Below, piece after piece: positions 1 through 6,681 of a DNA stretch of 19,704 nt. The notes below the pieces were generated by a model, which saw nothing but the letters and a program-made list of their open reading frames with translations, did no database searches and had not been told where the DNA came from. The stretch's first letter is position 1. The number at the start of each line of letters is the position of its first letter. The position numbers and the translations under genes were made by a program. The DNA lies in NCBI GenBank assembly GCA_002309295.1, contig DBXF01000065.1:60596-80299 (forward strand), written 5' to 3'. This DNA is from Bacteroidales bacterium UBA1219. GTDB taxonomy: Bacteria > Bacteroidota > Bacteroidia > Bacteroidales > P3.

Positions 1-212
1 ACACCGCCGACCCCGAAAAAGACCCCTCGGCAACCAAGTTCACCACCCTCTCCTTTGCCGAAGCAATGGCAAAAAAACTCAAAGTGATGGACCTCACCGC
101 TTTCGCACTCTGCGAGGAAAACAACCTGCCCATCTACGTTTTCGACATGAACACCCCAGGCAACCTGCTCAAAGTAGTCGAAGGCCAACCCATCGGCACC
201 GAAGTGAAATAA
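1..212 (+). CDS. pyrH: UMP kinase, 3' end (partial)
   Basis: This is the C-terminal 69 residues of uridylate kinase, read from base 3 to the TAA at 210-212; the start lies left of the window. The enzyme phosphorylates UMP to UDP with ATP in the cytoplasm and feeds pyrimidine nucleotides to RNA and DNA synthesis. The visible part holds the conserved tail of bacterial PyrH: a segment reading KVMDLTAFALCEENNLPIYV, then FDMNTPGNL and a final EGQPIGT, which belong to the amino-acid kinase fold of the hexameric bacterial enzyme. The next gene (ptb) starts 45 nt downstream on the same strand without a visible terminator between them, so read-through is possible. The identification rests on recalled family sequence and is firm despite the truncation. 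Confidence 0.93.
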   Translation, partial: TADPEKDPSATKFTTLSFAEAMAKKLKVMDLTAFALCEENNLPIYVFDMNTPGNLLKVVEGQPIGTEVK

Positions 213-257
213 CAACGCAAATAACTTATTATCAAATAAATAAAACACAATAACGAT

Positions 258-1166
258 ATGATTACCAAATTAGACGACGTTTTGGCTCTGGCCAAATCGA
301 AAGGCAAAAAACGTTTGGTTGCCGCCTACGCTAACGACGCGCACACCATCGAAGCTGTTTACAACGCAATAAAAGCCGGCATAGTGGATGCCACCCTCGT
401 GGGCGACGAAGCCACTATCAAAAACGTATGTGCCGAACACGGTTTCGACGCATCGGTGTTCAAAATAGTGCAGGAAGCCGACGAAACCAAAGCCGGCGTG
501 GTGGCCGTGGGCCTCATCAACAAAGGCGAAGGCGATTTCCTGATGAAAGGCCTCCTCAGCACCGACAAATACATGCGTGCCATCCTTAACAAAGAAACCG
601 GCCTTATGCCCGGCAAAAAGAACGACATGCTCACACACATAGCTGTGTTCGAAGTTCCTTCGTACCACAAGCTGCTCATCGCCAGCGACGTGGCCATCGT
701 TCCCGCTCCCGATATGAAACAGAAACAGGCCATCCTCGGATACCTCGTAAGCACAGCCAAATCGCTGGAGATTGCGAAACCCAAAGTGGCCGTTCTCGCC
801 GCCACCGAACAGGTGTCCACCGGCATGCCAGCCTGCGTTGAGGCTGCCATCATCTCCAAGATGGGCGACCGCGGTCAGATAAAAGGTGCCTTGGTTGACG
901 GTCCTCTGGCCCTCGACGTGGCTATCGACAAAGAGAGCGCCCAGATCAAGAAACTCACCGGCGAAGTGGCCGGCGACGCCGACTGTCTGCTCTTCCCCAA
1001 CATCGAATCGGGCAACGTTTTCTACAAAACTTGCACCAAATTTGCCGGCGCCGAACTCGGATGCATGGTGGTTGGCGCCAAAGTGCCCTGCGTGCTCACC
1101 TCGCGCGGCGACACAGCCAAGACCAAGCTCTACTCCATAGCTCTGGCTTCGCTGCAGTGCAAATAA
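258..1166 (+). CDS. ptb: phosphate butyryltransferase (phosphate acetyl/butyryltransferase family)
   Basis: The 302-residue protein has the usual length of Ptb, which reversibly converts butyryl-CoA (or another short or branched acyl-CoA) plus phosphate into acyl-phosphate and CoA in the cytoplasm. It is a single PTA_PTB domain. The C-terminal half carries motifs I recognise from Ptb rather than from the longer Pta: a GMPACVEAAIISKMGDRGQI stretch near residue 195 and VDGPLALDVAID near residue 214; Pta normally reads differently after DGP. The ATG at 258 follows an A-rich leader, as is usual in Bacteroidota. The gene is closed by a strong terminator 21 nt after its stop. Butyrate kinase, the normal partner, is not adjacent; the next genes are unrelated. 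The exact acyl substrate cannot be read from the sequence, and a role in acetate or branched-chain acyl metabolism is also possible. Confidence 0.88.
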   Translation: MITKLDDVLALAKSKGKKRLVAAYANDAHTIEAVYNAIKAGIVDATLVGDEATIKNVCAEHGFDASVFKIVQEADETKAGVVAVGLINKGEGDFLMKGLLSTDKYMRAILNKETGLMPGKKNDMLTHIAVFEVPSYHKLLIASDVAIVPAPDMKQKQAILGYLVSTAKSLEIAKPKVAVLAATEQVSTGMPACVEAAIISKMGDRGQIKGALVDGPLALDVAIDKESAQIKKLTGEVAGDADCLLFPNIESGNVFYKTCTKFAGAELGCMVVGAKVPCVLTSRGDTAKTKLYSIALASLQCK

Positions 1167-1187
1167 AACAATATGAATTGAACGGAA

Positions 1188-1224
1188 AGCGGTGGCTATC
1201 ATGCCGATGGCCATCGCTTTTTTT
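1188..1224 (+). terminator. rho-independent terminator after ptb
   Basis: A 13-bp stem, AGCGGTGGCTATC (1188-1200) with GATGGCCATCGCT (1206-1218), closes a 5-nt loop; two of the pairs are G-U. It is followed directly by a run of seven T (1218-1224). This is a textbook intrinsic terminator for transcription coming from ptb. Confidence 0.9.
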
Positions 1225-1236
1225 GAACAACAAAAA

Positions 1237-1788
1237 ATGAATATTATTATGAAATACAACAAGTTATTTATCATTCTGCTTGCCTTTTTCACCCTAAACA
1301 CCACCTCTTTTGCAGGCGAAGTGCTTATAAAAACTGTGAAAATCCACAAGGAGAACGGCAAACGGCACTTTTTCGGACTTACACGTCCCCAATACAACAT
1401 CGTCAATATCAGCGAGATGCTGATTCCCGCCAAGGATGGTGAAAGGGATTTCACGTTCCGCAACGTGGAGATGGAATTCAAAAACCCCGGAAGCGAGAAA
1501 TGCGATGTTGAATGTGCCGAAGATTATGTCTATGGCTATAACAGCCTGAAAGTAAGCGAGAAGAACTTCGACTTGGTAATAAACAGCCTGCTGAAAAAGA
1601 TAGACCGTCTGCTGAAAAAAGGCCAGTCGTCGGGCTCCTATACCGAGGAAATGACGGTGGAGGCGGGCGGCATAGAAATGAAATTCCGCTTTTTAGCCGA
1701 ATGGAAGAACGGCAACGAAAATGGCGACGCCGACATCTTTATCAGAGTGTGGGACATCTCGAATTTCGGCAACAAAGACTCCAAGTAA
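1237..1788 (+). CDS. small exported protein of unknown function
   Basis: I do not recognise this family. The frame encodes 183 residues from the ATG at 1237, or 179 from the in-frame ATG at 1249; both leaders are A/T-rich and I cannot separate them. A GTG-initiated extension to 1192 would begin inside the terminator stem and is unlikely. The N-terminus has a clear signal peptide: lysines, a hydrophobic run LFIILLAFFTL, then a likely signal peptidase I site after SFA. The mature part of about 155 residues is hydrophilic and mixed in charge, with a Lys-rich segment (SLLKKIDRLLKKG) in the middle and two close cysteines (CDVEC) that could form a disulfide. It has no further membrane segment, so it is probably periplasmic. 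It sits just after the ptb terminator and 22 nt before the PAS gene, so those two may share a transcript. Confidence 0.75.
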   Translation: MNIIMKYNKLFIILLAFFTLNTTSFAGEVLIKTVKIHKENGKRHFFGLTRPQYNIVNISEMLIPAKDGERDFTFRNVEMEFKNPGSEKCDVECAEDYVYGYNSLKVSEKNFDLVINSLLKKIDRLLKKGQSSGSYTEEMTVEAGGIEMKFRFLAEWKNGNENGDADIFIRVWDISNFGNKDSK

Positions 1789-1810
1789 AAATTTTAAAAA
1801 CAGTTACGCT

Positions 1811-2152
1811 ATGAACTACCTCAACGAACTCAACGTTGCCATTACAGTGTGCGACACCGAAGGCAACATATTGGAAATGAACGACAAATCAGCAAAGACT
1901 TTCGAAAAATCAGGCGGCAAGGACCTTATCGGGGGCAACCTGCTCAACTGCCACCCCGAGCCTGCCCGCTCCAAACTTATCGACATGCTGAACAACCCCC
2001 GTACCAACGCCTACACCATCGAGAAAAACGGCGTAAAGAAACTTATCTACCAGACCCCGTGGTACGACAACGGCGTTTTCGGCGGACTGGTGGAGCTTTC
2101 GATGGAAATACCCTTTGAAATGCCCCATTATGTGCGAAAACCGCAAAACTAA
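1811..2152 (+). CDS. stand-alone PAS-domain protein
   Basis: The 113-residue protein consists of little more than one PAS fold, without kinase, cyclase or DNA-binding output domain. Visible PAS features are the start NVAITVCDTEGNILEMNDKSA (residues 8-28, first strands and helix), the turn IGGNLLNCHPEPARSK (residues 40-55) and the final strands around KLIYQTPWYDNGVFGGLVEL. There is no signal peptide or membrane segment, so it is cytosolic. The frame is open upstream to 1721, but the ATG at 1811 is where the PAS similarity starts and where the upstream gene has just ended (22-nt gap). Cys47 lies roughly where LOV photoreceptors carry their flavin-binding cysteine, but the rest of the LOV motif is absent. 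The ligand and partner are unknown; small single-PAS proteins of this type occur in other anaerobes, from memory. Confidence 0.82.
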   Translation: MNYLNELNVAITVCDTEGNILEMNDKSAKTFEKSGGKDLIGGNLLNCHPEPARSKLIDMLNNPRTNAYTIEKNGVKKLIYQTPWYDNGVFGGLVELSMEIPFEMPHYVRKPQN

Positions 2153-2188
2153 TTACCGCTTAATGCGATTTTTTACCGTTTAATGCCA
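2153..2188. repeat. 16-nt direct repeat, 20-nt period, upstream of ribD
   Basis: TTACCGCTTAATGCGA (2153-2168) is followed by TTACCGTTTAATGCCA (2173-2188), 14 of 16 bases identical, with 4 bases between. The pair fills almost all of the 38-nt gap between the PAS gene stop and the ribD start codon at 2191. The 20-nt spacing is about two helical turns, so both units would face the same side of the DNA. It could be a regulator site, an element acting in the mRNA leader, or a chance slippage duplication. Confidence 0.6.
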
Positions 2189-2190
2189 AA

Positions 2191-3249
2191 ATGACCGCCG
2201 ACGAAAACATAATGCGCCGCTGTTTCCAGCTAGCCCGCAACGGGCGGGGACACGTAAGTCCCAACCCTATGGTGGGCTGCGTGGTGGTGAATGCCGCCGG
2301 CGACATCGTGTCGGAGGGGTATCACCAATACATCGGCGGTTTCCACGCCGAACGCAACGCCCTGCTGCGACCGCACGACTTCCGTAGCTGTACCTTGTAC
2401 GTCAATCTGGAGCCTTGCTCGCATTACGGCAAAACGCCCCCCTGCGCCGACCTCGTAGTGGAAAAAGGCATTAAAAAAGTGGTCGTCTCCACCCTCGACC
2501 CCAACCCTCTCGTTGCCGGAAACGGCATCCGCAAACTGAAAGAGGCTGGTATCGAAGTGGTAACTGGGGTACTTGAAACCGAGGGACGCTTCCTCAACCG
2601 ACGCTTTTTCACCTTTATGGAGAAACAACGCCCTTACGTGATTTTGAAATGGGCAGAAACCGCCAACGGTTTTATGGACATCGACCGCAGTACCAACCCC
2701 AACGGCAAATACTGGATTACCAACGACATACTGAAAATCCTCTCCCACAAATGGCGCACCACGGAGGATGCCATTATGGTCGGCACCAACACCGTTGCCA
2801 ACGATAATCCCAGCCTCACCGCCCGCCTCTGGAGCGGACGCAGCCCGCTACGTATCACCATCGACCGCACCGGGCGTCTGCCAGAGGACTCGCACCTATT
2901 CCACGGCTCCACGCCGACGGTGGTTTTCACCGAAAACAGTAGCCTGCAAAGTCGTGAAAATCTGACTTTTGTCAAAGTGGATTTCCAAAACCTTCTGCCG
3001 AGTGTGCTCGACTATCTTTATCAAAACAAGATACAATCCGTCATTGTTGAAGGTGGCAAACAACTGATAAACAGTTTTTTGGAACAAAACCTCTGGGACG
3101 AGGCCCGGCAGTTGAAAGGTAGCATCGAGTTCGGCAACGGACTGCCCGCACCGCAGATTGCCTCCAACCCCAGTCGCACCGAAGTCTTTGGCGACAACAC
3201 AATAACTTATTACTACAACCAATGTTCGAGGACACTTACAAAACTATAA
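2191..3249 (+). CDS. ribD: bifunctional riboflavin biosynthesis deaminase/reductase RibD
   Basis: The 352-residue protein carries out two consecutive cytoplasmic steps from GTP to riboflavin: zinc-dependent deamination of diaminohydroxyphosphoribosylaminopyrimidine, then NADPH-dependent reduction of the ribosyl side chain. The N-terminal deaminase (about residues 1-145) shows the SPNPMVGCVVV start, the catalytic HAE triad at 52-54 and PCSHYGKTPPC at 75-85 with the zinc-ligand cysteines 76 and 85. The reductase half (about 147-352) shows LKWAETANG, the DAIMVGTNTVANDNPSLTAR segment and VIVEGGKQLINSFLEQ. The length is usual for the family. The ATG at 2191 gives the normal distance to the deaminase motifs; the in-frame ATG at 2212 would remove most of the first helix. 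No FMN riboswitch fits in the 38-nt upstream gap. The 3' end overlaps the next gene by 28 nt. Confidence 0.95.
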   Translation: MTADENIMRRCFQLARNGRGHVSPNPMVGCVVVNAAGDIVSEGYHQYIGGFHAERNALLRPHDFRSCTLYVNLEPCSHYGKTPPCADLVVEKGIKKVVVSTLDPNPLVAGNGIRKLKEAGIEVVTGVLETEGRFLNRRFFTFMEKQRPYVILKWAETANGFMDIDRSTNPNGKYWITNDILKILSHKWRTTEDAIMVGTNTVANDNPSLTARLWSGRSPLRITIDRTGRLPEDSHLFHGSTPTVVFTENSSLQSRENLTFVKVDFQNLLPSVLDYLYQNKIQSVIVEGGKQLINSFLEQNLWDEARQLKGSIEFGNGLPAPQIASNPSRTEVFGDNTITYYYNQCSRTLTKL

Positions 3250-3833
3250 GAGAGGCGTCGCAGGGCGTGTACAAGGAAAAAGGCAGCAAGTTTCTGACCT
3301 TTGCCTATCCTGTTACAACGGAGAGAGAGGTGAAATCGCTGCTCGACAGCCTTCGCAAGCAATACTACGACGCCCGTCACCACTGCTACGCCTACATCCT
3401 TGGTCCCGACAAAGCTGCCTACCGCATCAACGACGACGGCGAGCCTTCTAGCACCGCCGGGAAGCCTATCTACGGACAGCTACTTTCGCACAACCTCACC
3501 AACATACTCGTTGTGGTGGTGCGCTATTTCGGCGGGATAAAACTCGGCGTGCCGGGACTTATCAACGCCTACCGCACCGCAGCCAAGGACGCCATCGACA
3601 ACGCCATTATCATCGAGAAAAAAATCACCGAAGTGTATAACCTGCAGTTCACCTATGAGCAGATGAACAGCGTTATGAAAATACTAAAGGACAACAACCT
3701 GCCTCAGTGCAACCAGAATTTCGAACTCGAATGTTCGTTGGATTTCTCGGTGCGTCAGGCGGATAGCACACGTGTGTGCGACGAATTTCTAAAACTAAAA
3801 GGCGTGAAACTTACTTTGTTGCGTGTGGAATAA
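3222..3833 (+). CDS. IMPACT/YigZ-family protein (UPF0029)
   Basis: The 203-residue protein belongs to the YigZ/IMPACT family, whose eukaryotic members modulate the translation-control kinase GCN2; the bacterial role is poorly defined. The N-terminal UPF0029 domain (about 1-125) shows the conserved DARHHCYAYILG, NDDGEPSSTAGKPI and the signature VVVVRYFGGIKLGVPGLINAY. The C-terminal part (about 135-203) fits the ferredoxin-like DUF1949 domain usual in this family. The ATG at 3222 is supported because the first residues (EDTYKTI, then YKEKGSKFL) match the start of Bacteroidota homologues as I remember them. The start lies inside ribD, so the two genes overlap by 28 nt in different frames and may be translationally coupled. 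The stop is only 2 nt from the stop of the convergent ABC-F gene. Confidence 0.92.
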   Translation: MFEDTYKTIREASQGVYKEKGSKFLTFAYPVTTEREVKSLLDSLRKQYYDARHHCYAYILGPDKAAYRINDDGEPSSTAGKPIYGQLLSHNLTNILVVVVRYFGGIKLGVPGLINAYRTAAKDAIDNAIIIEKKITEVYNLQFTYEQMNSVMKILKDNNLPQCNQNFELECSLDFSVRQADSTRVCDEFLKLKGVKLTLLRVE

Positions 3834-3835
3834 CA

Positions 3836-5773
3836 TCAACTGTTTTCCATCTCCTCCAGCTGTTCCGACAGAATCTCCCATTCGTACATCCTTTCCTCCA
3901 ACGATTTTTGTAGTTTTTGGTACTTGGTGTAATAATCGGGGTCCGTGGCCATTATCTCCGGCGATTGTACCAGCTGTTCGTCCATCTCCTTTATCTTAGT
4001 TTCGAGAGAGTTTATCTCTTCCTCCACCTTGCTCACCTCCGAACGTTTTTTGCGCAGGGCACGTTCCCTCTCCTTGGCCTGCTCGTAGCTCAGTTTGTTG
4101 GCCGAGACCTCTTTGGGGGCGTTTTTTTCGGCCTTTTGCGCCGCCTCAAGGACTTTAAGACTTTCTATCTTGCGGTGCTCCAAAAATTCGAAGATGTCGC
4201 CCTTGAACTCGTGGATATGCTTGTCGCGAAATTCGTAGATGGTGTCGGTGAGACCTTCGAGGAAATCGCGGTCGTGGGATACCACTATCAGCGTTCCTGT
4301 GTATTGCAGCAGGGCGTTTTTCAGCACATCTTTCGAAGCCATATCGAGGTGGTTGGTAGGCTCGTCGAGCACCAGCAGGTTGGTGGGTGTGAGCAGCAGT
4401 TTGGCCAATGCCAGACGGGCTTTCTCGCCACCGGAAAGCACCTTCACCTTCTTGTCGATGTCGTCGTCGCCGAAGAGGAACCCACCGAGGATTTTACGCA
4501 TCTTGGGACGTATGTCGCCCACCGCCACACGGTCGATGGTCTCGAACACGGTGGCCTCGCCGTCGAGCAGTGCGGCCTGATTCTGTGCGAAATAGCCGAT
4601 GGTTACCTGATGTCCGGGCTTGTAAACGCCGCTGTAGTCGGTAATTTCGCCCACGATTATCTTCGCCAAAGTGGATTTGCCCTCGCCGTTGCGGCCCACA
4701 AAAGCCGTCTTGCTGCCTTTTATAATGGTAAGGTCGATGTTGTTCAGCACCTTGTTGGTGTCGTAGGCCTTGCTAAGATTCTGTATTTCAACCACTATCT
4801 TGCCCGAATGCGGTGCTGGCGGGAACTGGAAACGTATGCTTTCTGTGCTCACCTCGTCGATACTCACTTTGTCCATCCGCTCCAGCTGTTTTATGCGGCT
4901 CTGCACCTGCTTGGCTTTAGTGGCCTTGTAGCGGAAACGGTCGATAAAGCTCTGAATCTGCATTATCTCGCGCTGCTGGTTGGTGAGGGCGGCCATCTGC
5001 GAGGCACGGCGTTCCTGCATCAGCTCCACATAGCCGGAATAGGATGCCTTGTAGTCGTAGATACGTCCGGCGGTAATCTCGATGGTGCGTGTGGTGATAT
5101 TGTCCAGAAAAGCCCTGTCGTGCGAAACCAGAAGCACGGCGCCTTTGTAGCCCGCCAGATAGCTTTCGAGCCATTGTATGGACTCTATGTCGAGGTGGTT
5201 GGTGGGTTCGTCGAGAAGCAGGAAATCGGGGTGGCGCAGCAGTATCTTGGCCAGCTCCACGCGCATCTGCCAGCCGCTGCTGAACTCCGTTATCGGACGG
5301 TCGAAATCGCTGTGGCGGAAACCCAGTCCGAGCAGCACCTTTTCGGCCATCTCCTGACGGTTGTTGCCGCCCAGCATGGCAATACGTTCCATGCAGTCGT
5401 TGTGGCGGTTGAGGAGTTTCTCGTAGTCGGCGCTCTCGTAGTCGGTACGGTCGGCAATCTGTTGGGTGAGGTTTTGCAGGTCTGTTTCGAGTTCGTCGAT
5501 ATGAGCGAAGGCGGTGAGGGCTTCGTTGAGCACACTCATAGAGCCGTTGGGAATCATTTCCTGCGGCAGATAGCCCACGCTCTGGTCTTTGGCAATGACG
5601 ATGGTGCCTGTCTCGGGAGTTTGCTGTCCGGCGATGATTTTCATCAAAGTGGACTTGCCGGCGCCGTTCTTTCCCACGAGGCCAATACGGTCGCGGTCGG
5701 CGATGTTGAAGGTGACATTGTCGAAGAGGTTGGTACCAGTGAACTGCACCGATAAGTTGTTTACAGCAATCAT
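3836..5773 (-). CDS. ABC-F family ATPase (ribosome-associated, Uup/YdiF-like)
   Basis: The 645-residue protein has two ABC ATPase domains and no membrane domain, the hallmark of ABC-F proteins, which bind the ribosomal E site and act on stalled ribosomes. Domain 1: Walker A GKNGAGKST (34-42), signature SSGWQMRVELAK near 166, Walker B LLLDEPTNHLD near 184. A charged helical linker follows (about 245-315), the region that reaches the peptidyl-tRNA in this family. Domain 2: Walker A GRNGEGKST near 358, signature LSGGEKARLALAK near 446, Walker B LLVLDEPTNHLD near 466. Residues from about 555 to the end form a Lys/Glu-rich coiled coil (ending EQLEEMENS), like the tail of Uup. All catalytic motifs are intact. 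I cannot decide between a housekeeping factor and an antibiotic-protection type; the sequence looks closer to the housekeeping group. A hairpin structure precedes the start codon closely. Confidence 0.94.
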   Translation of the reverse strand: MIAVNNLSVQFTGTNLFDNVTFNIADRDRIGLVGKNGAGKSTLMKIIAGQQTPETGTIVIAKDQSVGYLPQEMIPNGSMSVLNEALTAFAHIDELETDLQNLTQQIADRTDYESADYEKLLNRHNDCMERIAMLGGNNRQEMAEKVLLGLGFRHSDFDRPITEFSSGWQMRVELAKILLRHPDFLLLDEPTNHLDIESIQWLESYLAGYKGAVLLVSHDRAFLDNITTRTIEITAGRIYDYKASYSGYVELMQERRASQMAALTNQQREIMQIQSFIDRFRYKATKAKQVQSRIKQLERMDKVSIDEVSTESIRFQFPPAPHSGKIVVEIQNLSKAYDTNKVLNNIDLTIIKGSKTAFVGRNGEGKSTLAKIIVGEITDYSGVYKPGHQVTIGYFAQNQAALLDGEATVFETIDRVAVGDIRPKMRKILGGFLFGDDDIDKKVKVLSGGEKARLALAKLLLTPTNLLVLDEPTNHLDMASKDVLKNALLQYTGTLIVVSHDRDFLEGLTDTIYEFRDKHIHEFKGDIFEFLEHRKIESLKVLEAAQKAEKNAPKEVSANKLSYEQAKERERALRKKRSEVSKVEEEINSLETKIKEMDEQLVQSPEIMATDPDYYTKYQKLQKSLEERMYEWEILSEQLEEMENS

Positions 5774-5789
5774 TCCGAGTGTTTTTTAT

Positions 5790-5823
5790 AAAAAAGCGAA
5801 AGAGCCTTTTAGGGGCTCTTTCG
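5790..5823 (-). terminator. rho-independent terminator between tonB and the ABC-F gene
   Basis: A perfect 10-bp stem, CGAAAGAGCC (5797-5806) with GGCTCTTTCG (5814-5823), has a 7-nt loop. On the minus strand it is followed by C and six T (complement of the A run 5790-5795). It lies 23 nt after the tonB stop and ends 16 nt before the ABC-F start codon. It can serve simply as the tonB terminator, but its position also makes it part of the ABC-F leader. Confidence 0.88.
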
Positions 5824-5826
5824 GGT

Positions 5827-5841
5827 ATCTTGTATCAAGAT
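5827..5841 (-). other. short hairpin preceding the terminator
   Basis: ATCTTG and CAAGAT (minus-strand reading) pair around a 3-nt ATA loop, giving a 6-bp stem just after the tonB stop and 3 nt before the 10-bp terminator stem. Together they make two stacked hairpins in the ABC-F leader. The A/T-rich, short stem is weak on its own. Confidence 0.5.
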
Positions 5842-5846
5842 TAATA

Positions 5847-6533
5847 CTATTCGAGTTGGAAATTAACGGGCAGTGTGTACTGCACACGTACTTTTTTGGT
5901 ACGTTGTATGCCGGGATTCCATTTAGGCATGGCACGTACAACACGCAGGGCTTCGTCGCCGCAGCCGCCGCCGATGTCACGCAACACTTTCGGGTTAGCA
6001 ATGGAGCCGTCCTTTTCAACAACGAACTGCACATATACTTTACCCTGAATGTTTTGTTGAGTAGCCATGTCGGGATATTTGAGGTTGTCGCGGAGATATT
6101 TGTAGAGTTTCTCTTCGCCGCCAGGAAATTCTGGCATTTTCTCTACAGAAACGAAAATTTCTTCGTCCTTAACGTCCTCTTCAACGGTTTCCACGACAGG
6201 AGCCACATACTCTTGCTGTGCCTGATTTGCATCGTCTTCGGCGTTGATATCTACGTCATCAACTTCAACATTATCGGCCACAACATTCAACTCGGTAGGT
6301 GTTACCACTTCGGGTTCGGGAGGAGGGGGTGGTGGTTCGTCGGGTCTGGTTATATCGACATCGAATTCCTCGGGACCATCGATATGATTTTGGATGATCT
6401 CAATCTCCTTCTGGTCGTAGCTCTTCAGATTGAAAGCCAACAACACTAATGCCAAAGTTGCAACCAAACCGATTTCTAAGAACAGACCTTTCTTTTTTTC
6501 AAGGTCAGCCTTGGGTGATTTTTTTGCTTCCAT
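5847..6533 (-). CDS. tonB: TonB family energy transducer
   Basis: The 228-residue protein is a TonB-type transducer that couples the inner-membrane proton-motive force, through ExbB-ExbD, to outer-membrane TonB-dependent receptors. A short charged cytoplasmic tail (1-15, with KSPKADLEKKK) leads to one transmembrane helix (about 16-36). A periplasmic spacer follows with a proline run (DEPPPPPPEPEVV, near 64-77) and a very acidic segment to about 130. The C-terminal TonB domain (about 138-228) shows the Bacteroidota form: MPEFPGGEEKLYKYLRDNLK, then IQGKVYVQFVVEKDGS and the end VRVQYTLPVNFQLE. The helix lacks the histidine of enterobacterial TonB, which is usual for this lineage. No exbB or exbD is in view. 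The gene has its own terminator just after the stop. Confidence 0.94.
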   Translation of the reverse strand: MEAKKSPKADLEKKKGLFLEIGLVATLALVLLAFNLKSYDQKEIEIIQNHIDGPEEFDVDITRPDEPPPPPPEPEVVTPTELNVVADNVEVDDVDINAEDDANQAQQEYVAPVVETVEEDVKDEEIFVSVEKMPEFPGGEEKLYKYLRDNLKYPDMATQQNIQGKVYVQFVVEKDGSIANPKVLRDIGGGCGDEALRVVRAMPKWNPGIQRTKKVRVQYTLPVNFQLE

Positions 6534-6681
6534 CTCTTTGGTATTTAAGAGTTTATACTATATTTTACTTCAAAAAACGTCTTGCGTTTTGTTCTGCTAA
6601 AATACTACTTTTTTTACAAATTATTGTGATTTATTCAAAATTTCTTTGTTAAAAAATGTTATAATGATGTGTATCAGTGTT
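6534..6681. other. AT-rich gap between tilS and tonB
   Basis: This 148-nt gap is much richer in A and T than the flanking genes and should hold the end of the tilS transcript and the leader and promoter of tonB. I searched the minus strand for the Bacteroidota pair TTTG / TAnnTTTG and found only imperfect matches (for example TAATTTG), not at the right distance. I see no convincing terminator hairpin either. Confidence 0.5.

Noticed and set aside
270..1481. 403-codon minus-strand frame across ptb and the exported-protein gene
   Set aside because: It is antisense to a clear Ptb and runs through the terminator; its His/Gly/Phe-rich composition has no family resemblance.
1930..1975. LOV-type photoreceptor in the PAS protein
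   Set aside because: A cysteine sits near the right place, but the surrounding sequence is NLLNCHPEPAR rather than the GxNCRFLQ consensus.
2153..2190. FMN riboswitch upstream of ribD
   Set aside because: The gap is only 38 nt, far shorter than the RFN element of about 140 nt, and none of its conserved segments are visible in it or in the end of the PAS gene.
3917..5755. 612-codon open frame on the + strand opposite the ABC-F gene
   Set aside because: The minus-strand frame is a complete ABC-F protein with all ATPase motifs. The antisense product is rich in H, V, G and L with no recognisable domain, as expected when a codon-biased gene is read backwards.
6534..6681. Canonical promoter of tonB in the AT-rich gap
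   Set aside because: Only partial matches to TAnnTTTG occur on the minus strand and none has a TTTG at 19-21 nt, so I do not call a promoter.
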